Assembly (NCBI RefSeq): GCF_900099705.1
Contig: NZ_LT629695.1
Coordinates: forward strand, 248,001-312,000
DNA length: 64,000 bases
Source: Agrococcus jejuensis
GTDB lineage: Bacteria > Actinomycetota > Actinomycetes > Actinomycetales > Microbacteriaceae
Direction of reading: 5' to 3'
A program made the position numbers and the translations under genes. Below the pieces are notes generated by a model, which saw only the letters and a list, made by a program, of their open reading frames with translations, did no database searches and was not told the origin of the DNA. Position 1 is the stretch's first letter, and each line of letters opens with the position of its first letter. Positions 42,985 through 50,357 of the stretch are shown here, one piece after another.

Positions 42985-44045
42985 CACCACAGTCCCGTGT
43001 AGCGGCGCTTCGCGCGCCACTCGATCGGTCGCACGTACCGGTCCCACAGCCGCTGCCTGCCGGGCTTGAGCTCGAGGTCGAACGACGGCACGAAGTCGGC
43101 GATCGGCGCGAACTGCGTCTTGAATCGCGCGAGCGAGTGCATGAAGTGCGTGTCGTCGTCCTTGCGCCACGACGGCGGGGCGCCCATCATGTCGAAGCCC
43201 TCGAAGCCGCGCTCGGCGTAGTGCTGCATGCGCGTCCAGCGGCCGAGGTGCGCGCCGCCGTTGATGCGGCGGTCGGGGCGCGAGCCCTCGTCCTTGTCGA
43301 TGACGTCGCGGCCGAACGGGATCGTGAACGTGATCGTCTGCGGGCCGTCGCCGCCGTCGTCGCCCACCCACCAATCGGCCATGCCGTGGTCGGTGAACGC
43401 CTTCCACACCGTGCGGTAGTACTCCTCGCCGCGCATGCCGCTGAGGCCGTTGCCGCCCGAGATCGTCTGCATGCGCGCCCACATCTGGTCCATGAGCGCG
43501 GGCGTCGGCTCGACGCGCTCGACCGTATAGCCCTCGCGCTCGGCGTGACGGATGTTCTTGCGGACCGCCTTCGAGAAGCTCGCGAGGAGGGCGTCGGGGC
43601 CCTGCGCGAGGTCGGCGATGACGGTGTGCGTGTGGATCTGCACGTCGTCGGCCTCGACGAGGCCCGCGTCGCGCAGCAGGGCCATGTGCTCGTCGGTGCG
43701 GCGCAGGCGCGGCTCGAGCTTCACCGACACGAGGTCGGGGCGGTGCCGCTCGACGTACGTGCGCGTCGCCGCGACGATCGAGTCGAACCGCGGATGCCAC
43801 GGACCCGACGGCACGTACCAGAAGCGACCGATGACGCCGTGGCGCTCGAGCACCAGCGCGCGCACGGGCTCGGCGCCGTCGTAGACCATGTGGTGCGTGC
43901 GGAAGCCGTCCCACCGCTTGACCTCGGCGAACGCCAGGGTCTGCGTGAACTGGCCGCCGTCGGGGTTCTGCGCCACGAGCGCATCCCAGTCGGCGATCTC
44001 GGCCGCCGTCGCCTCGCGCAGCTCGTGCACCGTCTCCCCCGTCAT
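42984..44045 (-). CDS. FemABX-family aminoacyltransferase, paralogue 2
   Basis: The 353-aa protein opens ELREATAAEIADWDALVAQNPDGGQ-like and keeps the central AVRKNIRHAEREGYTVERVEP, the QTISGGNG loop and the terminal SLARFKTQFAPIADFVPSF. It has diverged from paralogues 3 and 4 (for example FDMMGAPPSW for IYDAYATPPSW), suggesting another amino acid or acceptor position. Its ATG overlaps the stop of paralogue 1 (ATGA). Confidence 0.87.
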   Translation of the reverse strand: MTGETVHELREATAAEIADWDALVAQNPDGGQFTQTLAFAEVKRWDGFRTHHMVYDGAEPVRALVLERHGVIGRFWYVPSGPWHPRFDSIVAATRTYVERHRPDLVSVKLEPRLRRTDEHMALLRDAGLVEADDVQIHTHTVIADLAQGPDALLASFSKAVRKNIRHAEREGYTVERVEPTPALMDQMWARMQTISGGNGLSGMRGEEYYRTVWKAFTDHGMADWWVGDDGGDGPQTITFTIPFGRDVIDKDEGSRPDRRINGGAHLGRWTRMQHYAERGFEGFDMMGAPPSWRKDDDTHFMHSLARFKTQFAPIADFVPSFDLELKPGRQRLWDRYVRPIEWRAKRRYTGLW

Positions 44046-45097
44046 CGCAGCGTGTCCGGTCCGGGCTTCAGGCGCCACTCGATCCTGCGCAGCACGCGCT
44101 CCCAGAGCCGGTGCCGCACGGGGTGCAGCACGAGGTCGAACGACGGCAGGAAGCTCGTGACGGGCCCGAAGCGCGTCTTGAACTGGCCGAGGCCGTGGAA
44201 CGGATGCTCCGGGTCGTCGAGCCGGTCGACCGGCGGGGTGCCCGCGAGGTCGAAGCCGGTGCAGCCGCGCGCGATGGCATCCTGCATCGCCGTGAAGAGC
44301 AGCAGCGGCGCGCCACCGGCGATGCGCCGGTCGGGGCGCGAGCCGCCGTCCTTGTAGACGGCGGTGCGGCCCGCGAACGTCACGAAGACGCCCGCCTGCG
44401 GCTCGTCGCCGTCGTCGTCGAATCCCAGGTACAGCTGCCCGGTGCCGTGGTCGGCGAACGCCTGCCAGAACCGGTCGTAGTAGGCGCGCTCGCGCATGCC
44501 GTCCATGCCCTTGCCGCCGGCGACCGTCTGCATCATCGCGTGCATGCGGGCTCGGGTCTCGGGCGTGACGTCGACGCGCTCGACGCGGTAGCCGTCGCGC
44601 TCGGCCTTGCGGATGTGCCGCCTCGTCGACTGCGAGAACGACGCGAGCAGCGCCTCCGCCCCCTGCTCGAGGTCGAGCACGACCGTGTGCGTCTGCACCT
44701 GCATGTCGCGGCTGGCCTCGAGGCCCGTGGCCTCGAGGCGGGCGACGAGCTCGGGCGTGCGCTCGAGGCGCGGCTCGACCTTGACGACGAGCAGGCCGGG
44801 CTGCTGCGCGGCGTAGGCGCGCAGCGCGGCGACGATGCCCTCGAGGTCGTCGCCCGTGGGGCCGAGCGGCACGTACCAGTAGCGGCCGAGCCACACGCGG
44901 CCCTCGAGCACGAGCACGTGGATGGTCTGCGCGCCCTCGACGACGAGGAAGCGCGGCTCGAGGCCGTCTCCCCGCTTCACCTCGGCGAACGCCGTCGACT
45001 GCACCATGTGCCCGCCGTCGGGATTCGTGAGGAGGAGGTCGTCCCAACGGTCGATCTCGTCGGCCGTGGCTGCGCGCACGAGGGTGGAGCCGGACAT
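44042..45097 (-). CDS. FemABX-family aminoacyltransferase, paralogue 1
   Basis: The 351-aa first gene of the cluster has NPDGGHMVQSTAFAEVK, VWLGRYWYVPLGP, STRRHIRKAERDGYRVERV and GLGQFKTRFGPVTSFLPSF. It is closest to paralogue 2. The ATG is 7 nt from a TAGGCT box and has no ribosome-binding site, so the operon mRNA is probably leaderless. Genes 1-3 overlap and must be co-translated; gene 4 has a separate promoter. Whether these build a cross-bridge or charge lipids cannot be told from sequence. Confidence 0.87.
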   Translation of the reverse strand: MSGSTLVRAATADEIDRWDDLLLTNPDGGHMVQSTAFAEVKRGDGLEPRFLVVEGAQTIHVLVLEGRVWLGRYWYVPLGPTGDDLEGIVAALRAYAAQQPGLLVVKVEPRLERTPELVARLEATGLEASRDMQVQTHTVVLDLEQGAEALLASFSQSTRRHIRKAERDGYRVERVDVTPETRARMHAMMQTVAGGKGMDGMRERAYYDRFWQAFADHGTGQLYLGFDDDGDEPQAGVFVTFAGRTAVYKDGGSRPDRRIAGGAPLLLFTAMQDAIARGCTGFDLAGTPPVDRLDDPEHPFHGLGQFKTRFGPVTSFLPSFDLVLHPVRHRLWERVLRRIEWRLKPGPDTLR

Positions 45098-45104
45098 TCG
45101 TGAC

Positions 45105-45110
45105 AGCCTA
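45105..45110 (-). promoter_or_regulatory. Leaderless -10 box (TAGGCT) of the FemABX cluster
   Basis: On the minus strand TAGGCT, 7 nt, then the ATG at 45097. The TAG of the box is also the stop codon of the upstream EI24 gene. Confidence 0.65.
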
Positions 45111-45953
45111 CGCGAGCGGCGGCGGGGTCGAGGGCACCGCAGGCGGTGCCGGTGGCACGGGCGGCACGTCGTCGGCGCCAGGATCGTGCACCGTCGTGGG
45201 CGTGGTCGGCTCGCCGCGCAGCTCGCGCACGAGGAGCATGCCGCCGACGGTCGCGGCGGGCGTGCACAGCACGGCGCCGCCCGGCACGAGGAACAGCAGG
45301 TAGACGGCGAGGCCGAAGCCGCGCGCGACGTCGGGAGCCGTGTCGAGCAGCCTGCGGCGCTCGTCGAGGCTCAGGCCGCGCGCATCCGCGGGCATGCTCG
45401 ACAGCTCGACCGCGAGCGCGCGCGAGCCGACGAGCGCGCCGCCGATCCAGCCGACGACAGGGCCGACCACGGGAATGAGGCCGAGCAGGAAGACGACGAG
45501 ACCCGTGAGGATCGCGATCCCGGCGAGGCGCAGGCCGTCGTCGACGCCCTTCGCGATCGACTGGCCGACCGTGAGCTCGACCTCGTCGGGGATGCCGCCG
45601 AGCTCGCCCTCGGCCGCGCGCCAGATGCGCTCGTAGAACGGGGCGCCGACGAGCAGCGTCACGGCGGCGAAGAGCAGCACGCCGACAGCGGCGGCGCCCG
45701 CGACGAGCGCGATCGCGAGCACGACGCGCAGCACGGCCGGCCACGGGTCGCCCCAGCCGTCGGCGAACGGCGTGAGGGACTCGACGATCGACGTCGCGTT
45801 GACGCCCAGCACCACGAGACCCGTGACGAGCAGCGCTCCGACGACGAGCGGCGGCACCATGCCGAGGATCGCGAGCCTGGGGTTCCGCCAGCCGATGCGG
45901 AAGCCGGCAGCGAGGATCGTCATGCCGTGCAGGAGGGCTCGGATGCGGCGCAC
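45108..45953 (-). CDS. EI24/CysZ-like membrane protein
   Basis: The 281-aa protein has about five or six TM helices in the EI24 layout, opening ILAAGFRIGWRNPRLAILGMVPPLVVG and containing APFYERIWRAAEGELGG and a re-entrant LLGLIPVVGPVVGWIGGALVG segment. A Pro-rich tail follows. CysZ members are sulfate channels; actinobacterial members are uncharacterised. GTG at 45953 follows GGGGAGGATGGGG. Its stop codon forms part of the promoter of the next gene. Confidence 0.8.
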   Translation of the reverse strand: MRRIRALLHGMTILAAGFRIGWRNPRLAILGMVPPLVVGALLVTGLVVLGVNATSIVESLTPFADGWGDPWPAVLRVVLAIALVAGAAAVGVLLFAAVTLLVGAPFYERIWRAAEGELGGIPDEVELTVGQSIAKGVDDGLRLAGIAILTGLVVFLLGLIPVVGPVVGWIGGALVGSRALAVELSSMPADARGLSLDERRRLLDTAPDVARGFGLAVYLLFLVPGGAVLCTPAATVGGMLLVRELRGEPTTPTTVHDPGADDVPPVPPAPPAVPSTPPPLA

Positions 45954-46013
45954 GGCCCCATCCTCCCCGACGCCGCGCCACGGCGCGCGGCGAATCGCCA
46001 GGTTGCCCGCGCC

Positions 46014-46019
46014 TAGGCT
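46014..46019 (+). promoter_or_regulatory. Leaderless -10 box (TAGGCT) of the EamA gene
   Basis: TAGGCT, 6 nt, then GTG at 46026, without Shine-Dalgarno. Confidence 0.6.
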
Positions 46020-46025
46020 CGATCC

Positions 46026-46940
46026 GTGAGCGACGCGCGACCCATCCACACGGCCGCCGTGCTCGCCGCCGCGGTGCTGTGGGGCACGACCGGCACCGTC
46101 GCGCACTTCGCGCCCGCCGGCTCGTCGCCGCTGCTCATCGGCATGGCGACGTTCGGCTTCGGCGGCATCGTGCTCGCCGTCATCGCGTGGCGCGCCGTCG
46201 CTCGCGTGGTGCGCGACCGCACGGCGTGGCCGTGGCTGCTCGCAGGTGGGGCGGGCGCCGTGCTCTACCCCACCGCCTACTACCCGGCGATGGACCTCGC
46301 GGGCGTCGCCGTGGGCAACGTGCTCGCGCTCGGCTCCGGCCCGATCTTCGCTGCAGCGCTCGAGTGGATCCTCGACGGCCGCCGCCCGACGGCGCGCTGG
46401 GGCCTCGCGACGGCGATCGCCGCCGTGGGCGTCGCGCTGCTCGCCGTCGGGTCGGGCGAGTCGACCACGGGCTCGAACCCCATCCTCGGCATCGCCCTCG
46501 GGCTCGCGGCGGGCGTCGGCTACGCCCTCTACTCGTACGCGGGTGCGCGGCTCATCGCGGGCGGCCGCTCGTCGCAGGGGTCGATGGCGTCGATCTTCCT
46601 CGTCGGCAGCGTCGTCATGGTGCCGCTCTTCTTCGCGCTCGGCCCGGGTCCGCTGGCGTCGGGCCACGGCGCGCTGACGCTCGCGTACCTCGCGCTCGTG
46701 CCCATGGCGGCGTCGTACCTGCTGTTCGGCTTCGCGCTGCGCGCCCTCACGGCGTCGACGGCGACGACGCTCGCGCTCGCGGAGCCCGTCGTCGCGACGC
46801 TGCTCGCGGTGCTCGTCGTGCACGAGCGCCTGTCGACGCTCGCGTGGATCGGCCTCGGCGCCGTCGCGGTCGGCATCGTGCTCGTGAGCCTGCCCGCACG
46901 ACGTGCCGGGCGCCTCGCGCGCGCTCGCCCGCCGGCCTGA
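46026..46940 (+). CDS. EamA/DMT-superfamily transporter
   Basis: The 304-aa protein has ten predicted TM helices in two EamA repeats (about residues 8-140 and 150-295). Signs are the opening AAVLWGTTGTVAHF and the second-repeat end ALAEPVVATLLAVLVVHERLSTLAWIGLGAVAVGIVL. Members export amino acids or metabolites; substrate is unknown. Divergent from EI24; the start codons are 72 bp apart. Confidence 0.88.
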   Translation: MSDARPIHTAAVLAAAVLWGTTGTVAHFAPAGSSPLLIGMATFGFGGIVLAVIAWRAVARVVRDRTAWPWLLAGGAGAVLYPTAYYPAMDLAGVAVGNVLALGSGPIFAAALEWILDGRRPTARWGLATAIAAVGVALLAVGSGESTTGSNPILGIALGLAAGVGYALYSYAGARLIAGGRSSQGSMASIFLVGSVVMVPLFFALGPGPLASGHGALTLAYLALVPMAASYLLFGFALRALTASTATTLALAEPVVATLLAVLVVHERLSTLAWIGLGAVAVGIVLVSLPARRAGRLARARPPA

Positions 46941-46974
46941 TCGCTGGCTCGCCGACCGGCGACGCGCCCGTCCA

Positions 46975-46980
46975 TAGGCT
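46975..46980 (+). promoter_or_regulatory. Probable -10 box (TAGGCT) of the DUF475 gene
   Basis: TAGGCT lies 78 nt before the ATG at 47059, giving a leader of about 70 nt that ends in GAGAGGAG. Confidence 0.4.
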
Positions 46981-47058
46981 CCGTTCACCTCCACCTGCTC
47001 GGCTGGGCCGCCCACGGCCCGACGGGGCGCCGCTCGAACCTTCGAGAGGAGCCCTTGC

Positions 47059-48138
47059 ATGCGCTCGACCGTCCGGCTGCTGCTGCCGCCCGCATCCCTC
47101 ACGCTCGTCGCGGCCTCCGCGGCGGCCGTGCTGCTCGGCCCCGAGGTCGCGCTCGCCCTGCTCATGCTCGTGGCGCTCGAGATCGCGATGGCCGCCGACT
47201 CGTCGGTGCCGATGGCGGGCGTCGCGGGGCGCATCGACTCCCCCGCCCGCCGCGTGTTCCTGTCGCTGGGGCTCGTGGTCGCGGTCGTCGTGACGCGGCT
47301 GCTGCTGCCGCCCCTCGCGGTCGCGACCGACGACGGCGACCCGGGCGACGCCGTGGTCGACGCGGTCACCGAGCCGCAGGCGTTCGCGGCCGACCTGCTC
47401 GAGGTGCGTCCGGCGATCGCCGCGTTCGGCGCCGTGTTCGTGTGGATGGTGTTCTGCGAGTACCTGTTCAACACCGATCGGCTGCCGCGTCGGCCGTGGA
47501 TGGGGCGCATCGAGGGCGCGCTCGCCCGGGTACGGCACCCGTGGGTCGCGGGCTGGACGACCGCGGCGGCGGGCACGGCGCTCGTCGCGGCGCTCGTCGA
47601 CGCCGCGCTCGTGCCGACGGTGCTCGTCGCCGGCGTCGCGGGCGGCCTCGCCTACCTGGGGTCGAAGCTCGTGGGCACGTGGGCGCGGCGGCGCCCGGGT
47701 CGCGTGCGCACGCACGTGCACGCCGCCACCGTCATCCTCGAGCGGGCGCTCGTGATCTTCCTCGTGTTCGAGATCCTCGACGGCATCTCGTCGCTGCAGG
47801 CCGTGCGCATCGCGCCCGCGCCGGTCGTGCAGGCGCTCGTCGCAGGCACCGCGGTGCTCGTGGGCGCCGTGTTCCTCGCGACGCTCACGTCGGGCGTCGT
47901 CTCGGCGGATGCGCTGCGCCGGCTGCGATACCTCAAGGCCGGCGCCGCGTACGTGCTCGGCGTGCTCGCGGTGCTGCTGTGGATCAGCCTCGTCGTGCCC
48001 GTGCCGGGCGTCGTCGCGGCGTGGGCGGGCTCCCTCGTGATCGGTGCCGCGCTCGTGTCGTCGCTGCGGCCGCGCGCACGACTGCGCGCCGCGCGCGTCG
48101 CGCGTCAAGGGGTTCGTGCGTCGCGCGCCGACGCGTGA
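47059..48138 (+). CDS. DUF475 (TerC-like) membrane protein
   Basis: The 359-aa protein has about eight TM helices. LLMLVALEIAMAADSSVPMAGVAGRIDSPARRVFLSLGLVVAVVVTRLLLP-type sequence in the first 80 residues follows the DUF475/TerC pattern, in which an acidic residue in the helix (here Glu-Ile-Ala-Met-Ala-Ala-Asp) is conserved. TerC relatives are linked to metal export during secretion. GAGAGGAG stands 8 nt before the ATG. Confidence 0.75.
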   Translation: MRSTVRLLLPPASLTLVAASAAAVLLGPEVALALLMLVALEIAMAADSSVPMAGVAGRIDSPARRVFLSLGLVVAVVVTRLLLPPLAVATDDGDPGDAVVDAVTEPQAFAADLLEVRPAIAAFGAVFVWMVFCEYLFNTDRLPRRPWMGRIEGALARVRHPWVAGWTTAAAGTALVAALVDAALVPTVLVAGVAGGLAYLGSKLVGTWARRRPGRVRTHVHAATVILERALVIFLVFEILDGISSLQAVRIAPAPVVQALVAGTAVLVGAVFLATLTSGVVSADALRRLRYLKAGAAYVLGVLAVLLWISLVVPVPGVVAAWAGSLVIGAALVSSLRPRARLRAARVARQGVRASRADA

Positions 48139-48148
48139 CGCTGAGGGC

Positions 48149-48406
48149 ATGCCGAACCCATCGATCAAGGACGAGGAGCTCTACCGCGAGCTGCGCGACG
48201 ACGGCGCGAGCGCCGAGAAGGCCGCGCGCATCGCCAACGCGGCGGCGCGCGACGGCAGGAAGGCCGTCGGACGCCGCGGCGGGAAGGCCGAGGACCTCGA
48301 CGACCGCACGGTGCCCGAGCTGCGCGCCCGCGCGAAGGAGCTCGGCATCACCGGGTACTCGGGGCTGCGCAAGCAGCAGCTCGTCGACCGCATCCGGTCG
48401 CACTGA
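48149..48406 (+). CDS. Small Rho-N/SAP-like domain protein
   Basis: The 85-aa basic protein joins an N-terminal helical KDEELYRELRDDGASAEKAARIANA segment (DUF7218-like) to a C-terminal Rho N-terminal-like module, VPELRARAKELGITGYSGLRKQQLVDRI, which usually binds nucleic acid. Such small proteins are common in actinobacteria and uncharacterised. It is 10 nt after the DUF475 gene and 2 nt before the next, so part of one operon. Confidence 0.78.
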   Translation: MPNPSIKDEELYRELRDDGASAEKAARIANAAARDGRKAVGRRGGKAEDLDDRTVPELRARAKELGITGYSGLRKQQLVDRIRSH

Positions 48407-48408
48407 GC

Positions 48409-48906
48409 ATGGTGGATGCCGACGGCCGCGACGAGACCGAGAACGAGCGCCTCGATCGCAACTGGCACGACATCCTGCAGGAGCTGCGCGTGGCGCTCAC
48501 GGGCACGCAGCTGATCTCGGGCTTCCTGCTCGCGGTCGCGTTCCAGTCGCGCTTCGACGAGCTCACGCCCGAGCTCGTCGCCCACTACCTCGTGCTCGTC
48601 GGCCTCGCCGGCCTCGCGACCCTGCTGGGTCTCGCGCCCGTCGCCGTGCACCGCCTGCTCTTCCGCAAGCGCGTGAAGGAGGCGACGGTGCACCTCGGCA
48701 ACCGCCTGCTGCTCGCGACGCTCGTCGTCGTGACGCTGCTCGTGATCGGCGTCGCCGCGTTCGTCTTCGAGTTCGTCGCCGGCGCGATCGCGGGCCTGAT
48801 CGCCGCGATCGTCGCGGCCCTCGTCGCGTGCGGCATGTGGGGGCTCGGGATCGCCGCCCGCATCCGTGCGCGGTCGGACGCGGCGCGCCCCGAGATCGCT
48901 CGCTAG
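48409..48906 (+). CDS. DUF6328 membrane protein
   Basis: The 165-aa protein has four TM helices (about residues 32-50, 60-80, 98-118, 122-145) after a charged N terminus NERLDRNWHDILQELRVALTGTQLISGFLL, the hallmark of DUF6328. Function unknown. It ends with TAG, and the palindrome CTAG there also provides the TAG stop of the convergent MFS gene. Confidence 0.75.
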   Translation: MVDADGRDETENERLDRNWHDILQELRVALTGTQLISGFLLAVAFQSRFDELTPELVAHYLVLVGLAGLATLLGLAPVAVHRLLFRKRVKEATVHLGNRLLLATLVVVTLLVIGVAAFVFEFVAGAIAGLIAAIVAALVACGMWGLGIAARIRARSDAARPEIAR

Positions 48907-50357
48907 TCGGCGGTGGTCGTCGCCGCCGGCGCCGGGGCGTGCGCGCCGCGGTCGCGCGGCATCGCGAGGGCCGCGACGAGCACGAGCGCCGAGAGCACCG
49001 CGGTGCCCACGAACACGACCTGCGAAGCCGACACGATCGTCGCGGGGTCGGTGGCGTCGCCGCCCGCCGCATCCACCGTGGCGTTCGCGAGCGCGCCGAG
49101 GATCGCGGCGCCGATCGCCTGCCCGATCGAGCGCGCGAACATCTGCGCGCCCGTCACGACGCCGCGCTCCGACCAGTCGACGCTCGCCTGCGCCGCGACG
49201 ACGCTCGGCACGGCCGTGAACCCGAAGCCCAGTCCGATGAGCAGGCACAGCGCGCCGACGATCCACGGCGACGGGATGCCTGCGAAGGCCGCGAGCGCGA
49301 TGGCGGCGACGACGAGGATCGTGCCGCCGACGATCGTCGTGGCGCGGAAGCCGATGCGCAGGTACAGGCGACCCGACAGCGACGCGGCGATGGGCCAGCC
49401 GATCGTGAGCGTCGCGAGCGCGAGGCCCGCCCAGATGGGCGCGAGGCCGATCGAGCCCTCGAGGTACGTGGGCACGTAGGCGGTGAGGCCGATGAGGCCG
49501 CCACCGATCGCGAGGCCCATGAGCGCCGTCGTGCGCAGCAGCGGCCGCGTGAGCAGCATGGGCGGCAGGATCGGCTCCGCCGCACGCCGCTCGACGACGA
49601 CGAAGAGCGCGAGCAGCACGGCGCCTGCTCCGAGGATGCCGATCGACAGCGGCGACGCCCACGCCCACGCGCGGCCGCCCTCGAGCACGCCGAGGATGAG
49701 CAGCGACAGCGACGCCGTGAGCAGCAGCGCACCGAGCCAGTCGAGGCGGTGCTGCGTGCGCTCGACCTTCTCCTGGAACCTGGAGATCACGAGCCAGCCG
49801 GCGAGGATGCACAGCGGCACGTTGACGAGGAAGATCCAGCGCCACGCATCCAGCTGCGCGAAGATGCCGCCGAGCGTGGGGCCGACGACGGCCGAGATCG
49901 CCCACACCGACGCGAGGTAGCCCTGCACGCGGGCGCGCTCCTGCAGCGTGTAGACGTCGCCGACGATGGTCATCGACACCGGCAGGATCGCGCCGGCGCC
50001 GATGCCCTGCACGGCGCGGAAGGCGATGAGCGAGGGCATGTCCCACGCGACGCCGCACAGCAGCGAGCCGACGAGGAACGCGGCGATGCCGAAGAGCATG
50101 ACGGGCTTGCGGCCGATCGTGTCGGCGAGCTTCGCGTAGATGGGCGTCGTGACCGACGATGCGAGCAGGTAGATCGAGAAGAGCCACGGGAACGACGCGA
50201 ACCCGCCGAGGTCGTCGACGATCGTCGGCACCGCCGTGGAGAGGATGGTTGCGTCGATCGCGACGAGGCCCGTCGAGAGCATCATCGCCAGCAGCAGCGG
50301 GCCGCGCTCCGAGCGGAGGCCGACGGCGGTGAGGGGTGCTGCGCCAGGAGTGCTCAT
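48903..50357 (-). CDS. MFS drug exporter, DHA2 (14-TM) family
   Basis: The 484-aa protein has 14 predicted TM helices and the DHA2 patterns: LDATILSTAVPTI-like (AIDATILSTAVPTIVDDLGG) in helix 1, KLADTIGRKPVM in loop 2-3 and GAGAILPVSMTIVGD. These are proton-coupled exporters of drugs or metabolites. The ATG overlaps the stop of the upstream gene (ATGA), which decides the start over an ATG at 50390. The C-terminal tail is Ala/Pro/Thr-rich. Confidence 0.9.
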   Translation of the reverse strand: MSTPGAAPLTAVGLRSERGPLLLAMMLSTGLVAIDATILSTAVPTIVDDLGGFASFPWLFSIYLLASSVTTPIYAKLADTIGRKPVMLFGIAAFLVGSLLCGVAWDMPSLIAFRAVQGIGAGAILPVSMTIVGDVYTLQERARVQGYLASVWAISAVVGPTLGGIFAQLDAWRWIFLVNVPLCILAGWLVISRFQEKVERTQHRLDWLGALLLTASLSLLILGVLEGGRAWAWASPLSIGILGAGAVLLALFVVVERRAAEPILPPMLLTRPLLRTTALMGLAIGGGLIGLTAYVPTYLEGSIGLAPIWAGLALATLTIGWPIAASLSGRLYLRIGFRATTIVGGTILVVAAIALAAFAGIPSPWIVGALCLLIGLGFGFTAVPSVVAAQASVDWSERGVVTGAQMFARSIGQAIGAAILGALANATVDAAGGDATDPATIVSASQVVFVGTAVLSALVLVAALAMPRDRGAHAPAPAATTTAD

